DNA from: Cytophagaceae bacterium SCN 52-12 | GTDB taxonomy: Bacteria; Bacteroidota; Bacteroidia; Cytophagales; Spirosomataceae | Length of the DNA: 41,803 nucleotides | Assembly (NCBI GenBank): GCA_001724175.1 | Contig: MEDT01000051.1 | Location: forward strand, 1 to 41,803 | Direction of reading: 5' to 3' | In this document: one piece after another, positions 24,288-33,986 of the stretch | Position numbering within the stretch: the first letter of the stretch is position 1 | Layout of the letters: every line of letters starts with the position of its first letter | The notes under the pieces: generated by a model | Database searches by the model: none | Told to the model about the DNA's origin: nothing | What the model saw: only the letters and a program-made list of their open reading frames with translations | Made by a program: the position numbers and the translations under genes

Positions 24288-25733
24288 TCAAGGCTCGCTT
24301 TGCTCCCGCTTTTGCTTTTTAAAGTAATCGTTATTGTCGTACCGGGATACTGCCGCCCACTTTACATTTACCTCCGGGAGATACCGCGACAGCCGCGCTT
24401 TGACTTTCGCATATTTCTTCCTGCCAGCCACGTTATGCCACTCATTCGGGTCCTGCTTCAGCAGATACAACTCTTCCGACCCGTCTTCATATCGGATATA
24501 GCGATAGTCGGAAGTAACGATCGCATGATTGTTCCTTGCCCAGGTGGTGATGGCGGGAGTAGCCCAGTCCGCTTTCGGATTTTTCAGCAAGGGGTAAATA
24601 CTCCGGGCTTCGATATTGCCAGCAGCGGGGAGGCCGCAGAGGTCTACCAGCGTCGGATAAATGGAAAAAAGCTCTACCGGGGCATCAACACGCTTGTTTT
24701 CCGGGATACCAGGCCCGGAAAAAATTAACGGCGAAATAGTGGCCCGGTTCCATAGCGCGACCTTGGCAAAGGTACCTTTCTCGCCCATCCTGTAGCCGTG
24801 GTCCGACCAGAGCACTACAATTGTATTCGCTGCGTGAGGACTTTCTTCCAGGGCGTTAAGGATTTCGCCGATATAGTGGTCGGCAAAAGAGATACTCGCC
24901 AGGTAGGCATGGACCATGTTTTTCCACTGGTTGTTTTTGATGGCCCATTCGGTCGAAGGCATCATGGGCAGATCGTCGATGGCCAGGGCGATTTCAGGCA
25001 AATCGTCCCGGTCGTTTTTCAGGTAGGGCGGAAGCTGGATTTGGGTTGTATCGTAGAGGCTAAACCACCTTTGCGGCACATGCCAGGGCACATGGGGGCG
25101 AAGAAACCCTACTGAAAGAAAAAAAGGCTGGGTATAGGATCTGTTTAACCGTTCTTTAGCCCATTCTGCCGAACGGTAGTCGGGCATCTGCTCGTCACGC
25201 CCGGGGAACGCTCCCCAATCCGTACCAGTGCCTTTGGTATGCCAGTTCATACGTTTAGGGGGTACAGGGCCAAACCCTTTTTCCCGCCCGCCGCTCTCAT
25301 CCAGTAAGTTCTGCGGCGCATGTTCATGAAAAATCTTGCCGACACCCATTGTATAATACCCGGCATCTTTAAAATACTGGTGCATGAAAACCGCTTTCCG
25401 TGTAGCATCATTCACGTTTTTGATCTCATCGTCACCGATAAACCCGTAAATACCGGTCGTAGAAGGCCGCAGCCCGGTCATAATAGCGGTCCTCGACGGG
25501 CTGCACATCGGAGACTGGCATTGTGCATTGGCAAACAGGGTACCCTTCGCAATCAGCCGGTCCATGTTAGGGGTAATGGCGTTAGGGTGGCCCATTCCCC
25601 CTATGAAATCGTTCAGATCGTCGACGGCGATCAGTAGTATATTGGGACGCTGCGAAGGCTGCGCGTGTAAGACAGCGCCGTTAGCGATAAAGGTAAAGAG
25701 AAAAAAGAAAGCGGACGCATTGAAAGGGTTCAT
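24288..25733 (-). CDS. Sulfatase, iduronate-2-sulfatase-like
   Basis: Exported type-I sulfatase that removes O-sulfate from a sugar residue. The 481-residue product has a signal peptide (1-24, ending VLHAQ), the metal-binding AVDDLND (36-42), and the formylglycine motif C-S-P-S-R at 77-81 (Cys77 would be modified by an anaerobic or aerobic maturase not in the window). It also has WSDHGYRMGEKGTFAKVALW with the second metal/substrate residues. The overall pattern is that of iduronate-2-sulfatase-like family members. It follows the SusD gene after 95 bases and closes cluster 1. The sugar specificity is inferred only. Confidence 0.92.
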   Translation of the reverse strand: MNPFNASAFFFLFTFIANGAVLHAQPSQRPNILLIAVDDLNDFIGGMGHPNAITPNMDRLIAKGTLFANAQCQSPMCSPSRTAIMTGLRPSTTGIYGFIGDDEIKNVNDATRKAVFMHQYFKDAGYYTMGVGKIFHEHAPQNLLDESGGREKGFGPVPPKRMNWHTKGTGTDWGAFPGRDEQMPDYRSAEWAKERLNRSYTQPFFLSVGFLRPHVPWHVPQRWFSLYDTTQIQLPPYLKNDRDDLPEIALAIDDLPMMPSTEWAIKNNQWKNMVHAYLASISFADHYIGEILNALEESPHAANTIVVLWSDHGYRMGEKGTFAKVALWNRATISPLIFSGPGIPENKRVDAPVELFSIYPTLVDLCGLPAAGNIEARSIYPLLKNPKADWATPAITTWARNNHAIVTSDYRYIRYEDGSEELYLLKQDPNEWHNVAGRKKYAKVKARLSRYLPEVNVKWAAVSRYDNNDYFKKQKREQSEP

Positions 25734-25828
25734 ATTTAAGATTAAGGTGAATCCGGAATAACGAAATAATTTCGGACTATCTTTTCAGAGATCATACATC
25801 TCCACTGGATTATTTTCCCGCTCATTTG

Positions 25829-27331
25829 TCAGTACCCATTATTCTGCGGAAAGCCGGTTATATCGACTTCGGTCTGCGGAACGGGAAACAGGTAATCGCG
25901 TTGGGGGTTGACATTATGCGGCTCCAGGGATCCCGCGGATGTAAATACTTCCTCCAGGATACCCCAGCGTTTGATATCGTACCACCGGTTAAATTCAAAA
26001 GCGAATTCCAATCTCCTTTCCTCCCTCACTGTCGCAATAAAATCTGCTTTTGAGATATCGAGACTGACATCTGCCGGGAAATTCGTAACAGTCGTGCCGT
26101 TAAAGCGCGCCCGCTCACGTACCTGATTGACATACCCGATCGCCTCGGGCGTCGGACCTTCCGACTCGGCGATGGCTTCCGCCGCCATCAGCAGGACGTC
26201 GGCATACCGGAAAAGGCAATAATGATGATCGCTGGACCGGTCGTCTCCCGACTCCTGAGGGCCCGGATAGCGAAAGTATTTTGCAATATGCGGCACAGGC
26301 GTCCTGTATTTCGAATCGGTCAAGGCAGTTTTTACACCTTTGATCATGACCGAATCCTCAAAGCTTACTTTTCTACGATAATCCCGCGCATCCCATGTGC
26401 TGTAAACCTTGTAGGCCGGGACGGCCACGGACAAGCTCCTCGGAGCGTGGTCTCTGATACGTGTCAGATTGATCAGGCCCTCCATAGGATTATACCCTCC
26501 CTGGGACAGATTGTTCTTCAGATCCAGGGTGAATATAGGCTCGCGCAGCGTTCCCGATAAGTTGGCATTGAACAGATCCTGGTAGTTTTTTTCCAGGGCG
26601 AAGTTAAAACTTGCCGCATTCTGAATAACATACCGCGCCTCTGCAGCTGCTTCGCTGTAGCGATGCAGCGTAAGATATACTTCAGCCAACGTAGTAGCCG
26701 CACTGCCCCTGGTTCCGATATTTCTTACATCGGCCGGGTTTCTGTCAGGAAGGTTCTCCCTGGCGAATTTCAAATCCGCTATAATATGTTCATACACCTC
26801 GCTTTCGGGAGTCCTGGTAGCGGCGTCAAGCTCTTCTGCGCTTTCCACGGGAACATCCATGTAGGGCACATCACCGAAATAACGTACAAGATGATAGTAC
26901 GTAAAGGCGCGGATAAACCGGGCCTGCCCTTCCAGTTTATTTTTTACGGCCTGGTCGGCCGATATCTGCCGGGCGCCTTTGATGGCCGTATTGGCTGCAG
27001 CGATAGCCTGGAACAGGCTGTTCCAGGTAAGCCGGGTCATACTGTTCCGGGCATCCATATTGAAATCATTGAGAACCACCCTGTCAGCCGTCGTATTCCT
27101 GTCACCGATTTCGGCCATGTCGCTGCGAAGAATAAGCGATAGCAGGTATTCCTTTTCAATATTCAGGGTGACCCATTCGGCGTAAGCGCCGTAAACAGCG
27201 GCCTCTACATCGGCGGGCGTTTTAAAGAAACCTTCCGGAGCCATCAGTCCTTTCGGGTTTTCCTCCAGCAACCCATTGCATCCTGCCTGCATCAGCATCA
27301 AGGGGAATATGATAATTATTAATCTTCTCAT
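25829..27331 (-). CDS. SusD/RagB-family glycan-binding lipoprotein (cluster 1)
   Basis: Outer-surface lipoprotein that forms the lid of the SusC-type transporter and binds oligosaccharides. The 500-residue product has a lipobox ending in Cys18 (LMLMQAGC), an N-terminal SusD-like region (NPKGLMAPEGFFKTPADVEAAVYGAY), TPR-like helices, and the typical C-terminal block ADVLLMAAEAIAE...INQVR-like (YVNQVRERARF), EERRLEFAFEFNRWYDIKRWG and YLFPVPQTEVD. It starts 23 bases after the partner SusC stop codon. Ligand unknown. Confidence 0.95.
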   Translation of the reverse strand: MRRLIIIIFPLMLMQAGCNGLLEENPKGLMAPEGFFKTPADVEAAVYGAYAEWVTLNIEKEYLLSLILRSDMAEIGDRNTTADRVVLNDFNMDARNSMTRLTWNSLFQAIAAANTAIKGARQISADQAVKNKLEGQARFIRAFTYYHLVRYFGDVPYMDVPVESAEELDAATRTPESEVYEHIIADLKFARENLPDRNPADVRNIGTRGSAATTLAEVYLTLHRYSEAAAEARYVIQNAASFNFALEKNYQDLFNANLSGTLREPIFTLDLKNNLSQGGYNPMEGLINLTRIRDHAPRSLSVAVPAYKVYSTWDARDYRRKVSFEDSVMIKGVKTALTDSKYRTPVPHIAKYFRYPGPQESGDDRSSDHHYCLFRYADVLLMAAEAIAESEGPTPEAIGYVNQVRERARFNGTTVTNFPADVSLDISKADFIATVREERRLEFAFEFNRWYDIKRWGILEEVFTSAGSLEPHNVNPQRDYLFPVPQTEVDITGFPQNNGY

Positions 27332-27354
27332 TTTTTTAAGTTTGAAGGCGAAAA

Positions 27355-30300
27355 TTAAAATCCCAGGTTAACTCCGAAAGTCCAGGAAGTGGTGTTCGGA
27401 TAGCTGTCGAAGTCCAGTCCAAGGTTAATATTACTATTGGTAGTACCACCGGATCTGAAAGCTACTTCAGGATCCACTCCGGAATATCTGGTAAATGTCA
27501 GCAGGTTCTGTCCGCTCAGGTAAATGCGCGCAGAACGGATTTTAAAGCGGCCCAGGAGCTCGGAAGACAGATCGTAACCTAGCGAGATATTCTTCAGGCG
27601 GACAAAAGAGCCATCCTCCACAAATCGTGTGGAGGTTAAGGGTGGCCTTCCCGCAGCGGCCTTCGGTACATCCGTATCCGTGTTCTGAGGCGTCCACCGC
27701 CGGAGGGCATCCGTGGTAGCATTGCTGTTTCCGCTCAACCGGTCCAGCTCCATTTTGACCAGGTTCAGCATATCTCCTCCGGTAAAGGCCTGGAAGAATA
27801 TATTCATGCTGAACCCTTTATAAGAGAAGTCATTGTTCAACCCCCAAACCGCCCTGGGGTTAGGATTCCCGATAATTTTCCGATCCTTGCTATCCAATAC
27901 ACCATCGTTGTTCAGATCGGCATATTTTTCTCCCCCAGGCTCTTTTTCAAAAGCACCCCCGGGGATAAATTCATCCCCCGCCTGGTACACACCCTGATAC
28001 ACATATCCATAAAATGAGCCTATCGATTCCCCTTCCCTCAGGATAGAATTCTGAATACTCCCGGAGAAGCCCGGTACGCTGGCAAAGATAATATCTACTC
28101 CACCCGGCAGGGAAAGCACCTTATTCCGGTTAAATGTAAGGTTAAGGCCGGTAGACCATTTGAAGGCGTTTACAAGGTTTCTGGAATTTATCTGGAGCTC
28201 TACTCCTTTATTCTCTATCTCCCCTAGATTCTGCAGCCTGCTCTGGTAGCCGGAAAAAGCAGGAATAGGGACGTTAAAAAGCAGGTCTTTCGTTAATTTA
28301 TAATAATAGTCTCCCGAAATATTGATCCTGTTGCTAAATAAATCCACGTCTATTCCCACATTAAACTGAGTGGTCTTTTCCCAGGTCAGGTCTTTGTTTG
28401 CAATCGAAGTCGGCCGTACTGAGCTCACAACGCTATTATTCATGACAAAGAAAGTAGAGGAAATCCTGGCGAGCGATTCATAAGCACCAATGCCCTGGTT
28501 CCCGGTCAGTCCGTAGCTGGTCCTTAATTTTAGTGAGGGGAATACCGGATTTTGGGGGTAAAATTTCTCGTTGCTGATATTCCACGAAAAAGCGCCGGAA
28601 GGGAAAAATGACCATTTATTATTTTCGCTGAACTGGGAAGCGCCATCGTAACGGCCGGTAAATGTGAGCAGGTACCGGTCGTCAAAATTATAATTCAGCC
28701 GTCCATAATAGGACATAATAGCTGATTCCGTAAACTCGGAACCGGGTGCCTTGAAATTAGTACCGACTCCCAGGTTCCAGAATCCTAACGCATCGGTAAT
28801 AAAACCGGTATTGGTGACGGAGAAATTAGTATTCTGAAACTTCTGATAAGAAAATCCGCCGGTCAGGACGAAGTTGCTCTTCATGCCGGCATTGAAATTA
28901 TAATTCAGGTATTGCTCAGTCAGGAAGTTGTAATTCCGGCCATGCGAGAGGCTGCCCTGTCCATTGGTAGTTTCTCCCAGATTTGAAATACGGTTATTAT
29001 ATACGCCGTTTTGCGAATTTCTGATTATTGTACCAAAGGTGGAATTGAATACGAGCCCTTTCGCAAGATCAAACTCAGCTTTCGCATTCACCTGCAAGTT
29101 ATCCTGCTTAGTCTCTTCTTCTCTTCCGTCGATAACAGCCATCGGATTTTCAAATGCAGCAACCCCTACCCGGCTCTGGCTGTACTTACCGGTTTCGTCC
29201 AAAATTCCCTGATCAGGATCAAAACGCTGGGCAGCCATCACGACGCCGGCGTTTGAGGCGCCACCTGCGGACGAGGTCATCACGCCATCACTTTTCGAGT
29301 TGAGAAGGGTGGAGCTTAAGCTCAGGCGAATATGCTTTGAAATATCGAATTTAAAATTTGTATTGAGCGAATAACGATTAAAGGCAGAGGTCTTAATGAC
29401 CCCTTTCTGACCGAAATAAATCCCCGAAACATAATATTTCATCTTATCGTTTCCGCCGGATATCGATAACTGGTGATTTTGAATATGCCCCTGTTGGAAA
29501 ATCATATCTTGCCAATCCGTGTCCGCTTCCAGGTTGTTCACGTCATAAAAACTGGAGTTCCGGGCTTCATTGATATACTCAGCAAATTGCCTGGCATTCA
29601 ATAAGTCGAGCCGCCCTATCTCCTTCTGTAAAGAATAGGAACTGTTGATATTGATCTGCGGCTTACCTGATTTACCCGATTTGGTTGTAATCATGATTAC
29701 TCCATTGGCACCCCTCGATCCGTAAATAGCAGATGCGGAAGCATCTTTCAACACTTCGATGGAAGCGATATCGTCAGGAGGCGGTAGTACGCCCCCTACC
29801 AATCCGTCTACAACGAACAGCGGATCGCTGCTGGCATTGATGGAAGTGCCGCCCCGTATTCTAATTTTGAAATCTCCTCCGGGCTCTGCATTGGAAGACT
29901 GCACCACAACGCCTGCGGCCCTTCCCTGCAGGGCTTGAACGGCACTAACCGCAGGGTAGGCCGATAACTCCTCTTTCGTAACACTGGCCACCGAACCGGT
30001 CAGGTCGCTCTTTTTAACAACGCCGTAACCCACCACCACTACCTCCTCCAGCGATTTTTCATCGACTTTGAGCGAAAGCTCAATCGAGCCCCTGTTCCCT
30101 ACCGGCACTTCTTCTGAAAGATAGCCCACAAATGAAAACACTAATACTGCATCTCCGTCCGGAACATTCAGATGATACGAACCATTACTATCGGTAGTCG
30201 TCCCCGTCTGCGTACCTTTCACCAGGATACTTACTCCGGGCAAGCCCATACCACTTTCGTCGGTGACCTTACCGGTAACCTGCCTTTCGGTAAGAGCGGC

Positions 30301-30780
30301 ACTTTCCACAGACCGGGGCGGCTCAAAGCCTCCTTGCTGTACGGGAACCGGCTGTGAAGTCTGCCCGGGAAGATTATTCAAAGACTCCTCCGGGTAATTA
30401 CTTCCCCTGGGAGCAGGCTTAACCCGTTTCTTGTCGTCCAGCACCAGGTACGACTGCCGGTTCACCTTTTTGAATGTCAGGCCGAACGGAGTCAATACCT
30501 TATCCAGGTTCCGCTCAAGGCTCTGCTCCATGTTGATGACGCTGGCCGGAACAGTCAGCCCGTCGACAGATCTGAGCTCAAACATGATGTCGACCTGGTA
30601 CTTGCTTTTCAGCACGTTCAGCACATCCTTCAGCTGAGCTGCCTGCGTGCTGACCCGCTGCTCCTGCGTTTCTTTTTGCGGGGCGTAAGCCATGTTCTGT
30701 GCGATTCCCGGCGGACTTCCAAACAGCAAAGCAGTAGCCATGAGCCTCGTAAACGGGGCCTTCAGTAATTTTGTAGTCAT
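27355..30780 (-). CDS. SusC/RagA-family TonB-linked transporter with STN signalling domain (cluster 1)
   Basis: TonB-dependent oligosaccharide importer, 1141 residues. Domain order: signal peptide (about 1-28), STN domain (about 45-120; LKDVLNVLKSKYQVDIMFE, PFGLTFKKVNRQSYLVL), a Pro-rich linker, a carboxypeptidase-D-like regulatory domain (about 165-250; VTGKVTDESGMGLPGVSILVKG), the plug (VVVVGYGVVKKSDLTGSVASV, VLKDASASAIYGSRGANGVI), and a barrel. The STN domain marks receptors that signal through a FecR anti-sigma factor, and the FecR and ECF sigma genes lie immediately upstream. Forms a complex with the SusD encoded next. Confidence 0.96.
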   Translation of the reverse strand: MTTKLLKAPFTRLMATALLFGSPPGIAQNMAYAPQKETQEQRVSTQAAQLKDVLNVLKSKYQVDIMFELRSVDGLTVPASVINMEQSLERNLDKVLTPFGLTFKKVNRQSYLVLDDKKRVKPAPRGSNYPEESLNNLPGQTSQPVPVQQGGFEPPRSVESAALTERQVTGKVTDESGMGLPGVSILVKGTQTGTTTDSNGSYHLNVPDGDAVLVFSFVGYLSEEVPVGNRGSIELSLKVDEKSLEEVVVVGYGVVKKSDLTGSVASVTKEELSAYPAVSAVQALQGRAAGVVVQSSNAEPGGDFKIRIRGGTSINASSDPLFVVDGLVGGVLPPPDDIASIEVLKDASASAIYGSRGANGVIMITTKSGKSGKPQININSSYSLQKEIGRLDLLNARQFAEYINEARNSSFYDVNNLEADTDWQDMIFQQGHIQNHQLSISGGNDKMKYYVSGIYFGQKGVIKTSAFNRYSLNTNFKFDISKHIRLSLSSTLLNSKSDGVMTSSAGGASNAGVVMAAQRFDPDQGILDETGKYSQSRVGVAAFENPMAVIDGREEETKQDNLQVNAKAEFDLAKGLVFNSTFGTIIRNSQNGVYNNRISNLGETTNGQGSLSHGRNYNFLTEQYLNYNFNAGMKSNFVLTGGFSYQKFQNTNFSVTNTGFITDALGFWNLGVGTNFKAPGSEFTESAIMSYYGRLNYNFDDRYLLTFTGRYDGASQFSENNKWSFFPSGAFSWNISNEKFYPQNPVFPSLKLRTSYGLTGNQGIGAYESLARISSTFFVMNNSVVSSVRPTSIANKDLTWEKTTQFNVGIDVDLFSNRINISGDYYYKLTKDLLFNVPIPAFSGYQSRLQNLGEIENKGVELQINSRNLVNAFKWSTGLNLTFNRNKVLSLPGGVDIIFASVPGFSGSIQNSILREGESIGSFYGYVYQGVYQAGDEFIPGGAFEKEPGGEKYADLNNDGVLDSKDRKIIGNPNPRAVWGLNNDFSYKGFSMNIFFQAFTGGDMLNLVKMELDRLSGNSNATTDALRRWTPQNTDTDVPKAAAGRPPLTSTRFVEDGSFVRLKNISLGYDLSSELLGRFKIRSARIYLSGQNLLTFTRYSGVDPEVAFRSGGTTNSNINLGLDFDSYPNTTSWTFGVNLGF

Positions 30781-30822
30781 AGTTTCAGGTATTTTATTGA
30801 CTCTAAAGAAATCAGGTCTTAA

Positions 30823-31842
30823 TCAATCCGACAGCAAGACACGGCTCCCTTCTCTCTGAACCGTGATATCCAACAGCTCTGCAATTGACTGCAGCAGCTC
30901 ATCCACGTTTTCGGCGCGGAAAGACCCCATCAGCATTCTTCCGCCCAGCCCCTCACCTTTAATCTCAAAGGTGAGGCCGTAGTTTTCCTGCAGCAGGTAT
31001 GTCACTTCTTCCAGCGACGTCTCTTCAAAAACAAAGCGCCTTTGCTCCCACTCAGAATATACCTGCGCCTGCTGCGTGGCTTTCAGCTCCAGGCGGTTAT
31101 TTTTGCTGAAAGTCACAAGGTCTCCGGGCTTCATCATTATTTCCTTGGGCTGGCGGTCTTCCTTATAAAGAAGCTGTACCTTCCCGCTTTTCAGGATAAC
31201 TCTCGAGAATTGCTCCCTTGCATACATGGTAAACTCCGTTCCAAGCACGACCACCTCCAGCTCTTTCGGGGTTTTGACCACAAACCGTTTGTTATCGGGC
31301 GTGTGCGTAACTGTAAACGATGCATCTCCTTCGAGATAGACCTCCCGGCTTGCTTTCCCAAACCCCCAGCGCGGCACACGCAGCGCCGAATTGGTGTTGA
31401 GCTTCACCTTGCTGCCGTCCGGAAGCTGGTAGGTTGCAACCTCACCATAAGCCGTACGATACGTTTCGAAGAGCACCTTGTCCCTGAACAGCCAGCCCGA
31501 CAGGAGCGCGATAAGCGCGATAGAAGCGGCGGAAACAGCGACGCGGTAGTGTTTGTTCAGGGGCTTGCTCCCGGCATTTTTCATTTCCGGAACGCCGTAT
31601 TCACCCCCGGCTGCCTCTGCCTGCGGCAGGTTGTCATTAAGAAAATCAACAAACCTTCCGGCGGCTTCCTCCGTTCCGGCCACATACTGGAGATGGGTGC
31701 TTTCCCATTCTTCAAGCCAATGGTAATACTGTTCCTCATGCTCCTTTGTGGTAAGCCACCTCTCGATTTCCTTTCGCTGGATCGGAGAAGTCTTACGCGC
31801 AAAGTGATCAAAAATCAACTGTTTGTTTATCTCTGTTCTCAT
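30823..31842 (-). CDS. FecR-family anti-sigma factor
   Basis: Inner-membrane regulator that holds the ECF sigma factor until the SusC receptor signals ligand binding. The 339-residue product has a cytoplasmic N-terminal region (1-95) with an IQRKEIERWL helix, one membrane helix near 102-120 (VAVSAASIALIALLSGWLF), a FecR domain (about 135-240; YQLPDGSKVKLNTNSALRVP, VYLEGDASFTV, VVLGTEFTMYA), and a DUF4974-type C-terminus (about 268-335) that should contact the STN domain. It lies 39 bases after the sigma gene and 42 bases before susC. Confidence 0.94.
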   Translation of the reverse strand: MRTEINKQLIFDHFARKTSPIQRKEIERWLTTKEHEEQYYHWLEEWESTHLQYVAGTEEAAGRFVDFLNDNLPQAEAAGGEYGVPEMKNAGSKPLNKHYRVAVSAASIALIALLSGWLFRDKVLFETYRTAYGEVATYQLPDGSKVKLNTNSALRVPRWGFGKASREVYLEGDASFTVTHTPDNKRFVVKTPKELEVVVLGTEFTMYAREQFSRVILKSGKVQLLYKEDRQPKEIMMKPGDLVTFSKNNRLELKATQQAQVYSEWEQRRFVFEETSLEEVTYLLQENYGLTFEIKGEGLGGRMLMGSFRAENVDELLQSIAELLDITVQREGSRVLLSD

Positions 31843-31881
31843 GGCTTGTATCTTCCGAAAACCCTACTATAATGCCCGCCG

Positions 31882-32427
31882 TTATATCCAGTAATCTTTC
31901 AGACCTTTCCGCATGGCAGCCAGGGCTTTCCCTATATGTATTTCCACCGTCTTGACCGAGATATGCAGCTCATCGGCTATTTCCCGGTAACGTTTTCCTT
32001 CGAACCGGTTCATCAGGAATACTTTCCTGCATTGGTTGGGCAAGGTTTCCACGACGAGCTCGATGCAGTTGAGTATCTCCTCGTACTCTGCAACATTATC
32101 GGGCTGCTGGCCCTGCGACGACCTCTTGGATTCGGCTGCATCCAGCGTTTCCATTTTCCTGAATTCCAGCCTAAGGTAATTATACGCCTCGTTCCGTACC
32201 GATCTGAACAGATAGTACCTATAGGAGGAAGTAACGGTTTCGAACGCCCTGGTTTTCCAGAATTTGCAGAATATCTCGCTGACGAGGTCCTCGGCAATCT
32301 CCCTGGAATACACAAATCGTACCGCATGGCTGCACAGCGTCTTATGGTAACGCCGGAAAAGAAGCTCACAACCCTTTACGGCATCTTCCTGGAACGTCTT
32401 CCGGATAAAGAGCTCGGTATCCTTCAT
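31882..32427 (-). CDS. ECF-family RNA polymerase sigma factor
   Basis: Directs RNA polymerase to the cluster 1 promoter when released by FecR. Counting from the start used here (ATG 32427, 181 residues): region 2 at about 10-75 (LLFRRYHKTLCSHAVRFV, AEDLVSEIFCKFW, YYLFRSVRNEAYNYLR) and region 4 at about 120-175 (VVETLPNQCRKVFLMNRFEGKRYREIADELHISVKTVEIHIGKALAAMRKGL). The frame is open upstream to ATG 32565 and TTG 32577, adding about 46-50 residues without family similarity; I prefer the short form because it matches the usual ECF length and has AGGGG shortly before it, but the long form is not excluded. Upstream 32578-32747 shows no clear promoter. Confidence 0.9.
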   Translation of the reverse strand: MKDTELFIRKTFQEDAVKGCELLFRRYHKTLCSHAVRFVYSREIAEDLVSEIFCKFWKTRAFETVTSSYRYYLFRSVRNEAYNYLRLEFRKMETLDAAESKRSSQGQQPDNVAEYEEILNCIELVVETLPNQCRKVFLMNRFEGKRYREIADELHISVKTVEIHIGKALAAMRKGLKDYWI

Positions 32428-32747
32428 CCCGCTTTCACCCCTGTATGTCTCAGGCAGTTCATTCTGCTCATGATGAACAGAACCTGTACTATCATTTTGG
32501 AGTGACGCTTTCTGCATGATCCGGAATCGCTCAAATTTTTCCTTTACCAGATGAAATTCTTTCATTGATAAAGACAACTTTCAGGAAATTTCCCCCTATT
32601 GCTTTCCCGTTATTTTTTTGGCAGCCCGGGCCTTCCTCATCCAGGTCGGGCACTTTATCCCTACACCTCAGTGTACGTAAGAAGCTATTTTTCTCCCGAA
32701 GTGCTGTTATCAATTTCCCGTATGAACACTTTAATAAGCTTACTGGA

Positions 32748-33878
32748 TCACCGGGACAAGAGAAATTTTACCCGTACGGTATTGAATGAATCGTTATTGT
32801 TCCCACCGCCCGCACCGGTAAACACCATGACGGCCGACCCGCCATCCCCGCTTATCCATTTAGTAGGGAAGCACCAGAAAAAGCAATTGGCCGGTACGGC
32901 TTCGGCATGGTCATGGCCGAACCAGGTTTCTTCTCCGGCATACGACACCACGGACCAGGGCCCCCAAGGTTCGGGGGAGTCGAATATCCCCATCATTCCT
33001 GCCTCGGGTTTGGAATGCTCCGTGGTAAGCAGGTACCGCTTTAGCCCCGGGTTGTAGCTGACGGCCACGGGTGTTCCTACCCCGTTCTTATCCTCAAATA
33101 CAGGCTTCTTATCTTTAAGCTCCTTCGACCAGGCTGCTCTTCCTTCTGAAAGCCCAGCAAAAAATTCGTAGGATTCTCTTTTCATTATTTTCTTTTTGCT
33201 GACTCTTGCCAGATAAATGCGTCCGGGGACCTGCAGCTCGGTTACCTGTCCTTTACCGTTCCTGTGAAAACCAGGCTGTACCAGGTAGTGATACACATAC
33301 TTGTCCCTGGCTCCCGAATAATCCCTGCCAAACTGCAGGATACCTCCTCCTATCAGGCCATCCCCGGGCGTAAAAGCCCAGTCCGCCGGCTGCCAGGATG
33401 CTCCCTTGTCTTTTGATACGAACAGCCTCGATTCGCGGTGATGATCTTCCCAGTTTCCCCACATGCCGCCTTCTCTGTCCGGGTGGACCCAGGCGTAAAG
33501 ATTTTTCCGCACACTGATCATCCCCCAGCTTTTCCCGATCACCGTCGCTTCAAACTCGGCGGTTTCCTTATGGCCATAACGGTCATAGCCTGTGTAATCA
33601 TCCGCACCGCCCTCGATCCGCGCCACCCCGAACGATACCCGGTACTTGTTGTTGGTTCCGGCGAATCCCCCGCCGTCGCCCCAGATCCCGTAAAGATGGC
33701 CGTCATCGGCCCACGTGAGCTGGAAGTTATCGCTTCCCTGCGCGTGGCGCTGGTGCGTTGCCCAGTCTATCCCAATCCCTTTTATAGCAGGGCTCGGAGG
33801 ATAGGGCAGCTCCTGCGCGCTGCACAGAAAGTACGAAAGAAAAAGTGGTAAGCTTAGGGCAAATCGGCGGCTGTTCAT
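32748..33878 (-). CDS. DUF4185 exported protein
   Basis: A 376-residue secreted protein (signal peptide 1-21, ending CSAQ). The body looks like a five-bladed beta-propeller of the DUF4185 group, related in fold to glycoside hydrolase 43/117 and sialidase-like families: DNFQLTWADDGHLYGIWGDGGGF, LFVSKDKGASWQPADW, GDGLIGGGILQFG, YNPGLKRYLLTTEHS, GIFDSPEPWGPWSVV. Function of the group is unproven; a glycan-acting enzyme or binding role is plausible here because it ends cluster 2 after a CE15 esterase. It lies 108 bases after that gene, so co-transcription is uncertain. Confidence 0.82.
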   Translation of the reverse strand: MNSRRFALSLPLFLSYFLCSAQELPYPPSPAIKGIGIDWATHQRHAQGSDNFQLTWADDGHLYGIWGDGGGFAGTNNKYRVSFGVARIEGGADDYTGYDRYGHKETAEFEATVIGKSWGMISVRKNLYAWVHPDREGGMWGNWEDHHRESRLFVSKDKGASWQPADWAFTPGDGLIGGGILQFGRDYSGARDKYVYHYLVQPGFHRNGKGQVTELQVPGRIYLARVSKKKIMKRESYEFFAGLSEGRAAWSKELKDKKPVFEDKNGVGTPVAVSYNPGLKRYLLTTEHSKPEAGMMGIFDSPEPWGPWSVVSYAGEETWFGHDHAEAVPANCFFWCFPTKWISGDGGSAVMVFTGAGGGNNNDSFNTVRVKFLLSR

Positions 33879-33986
33879 GATTTTTTATAATTATCAAGTC
33901 TTAAAAACTTATATCATCTTTTAATTTTCACGCCGGTCTATTTTTTATCAATCCACAGCTTTCGGAGAAAAGCCTGAATTATCTTC

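Noticed and set aside
24076..24291. Short minus-strand open frame of 71 codons between DUF1697 and the sulfatase
   Set aside because: Cys/Arg-rich product without hydrophobic or family pattern, overlapping the ends of both neighbours in other frames; best seen as a chance frame.
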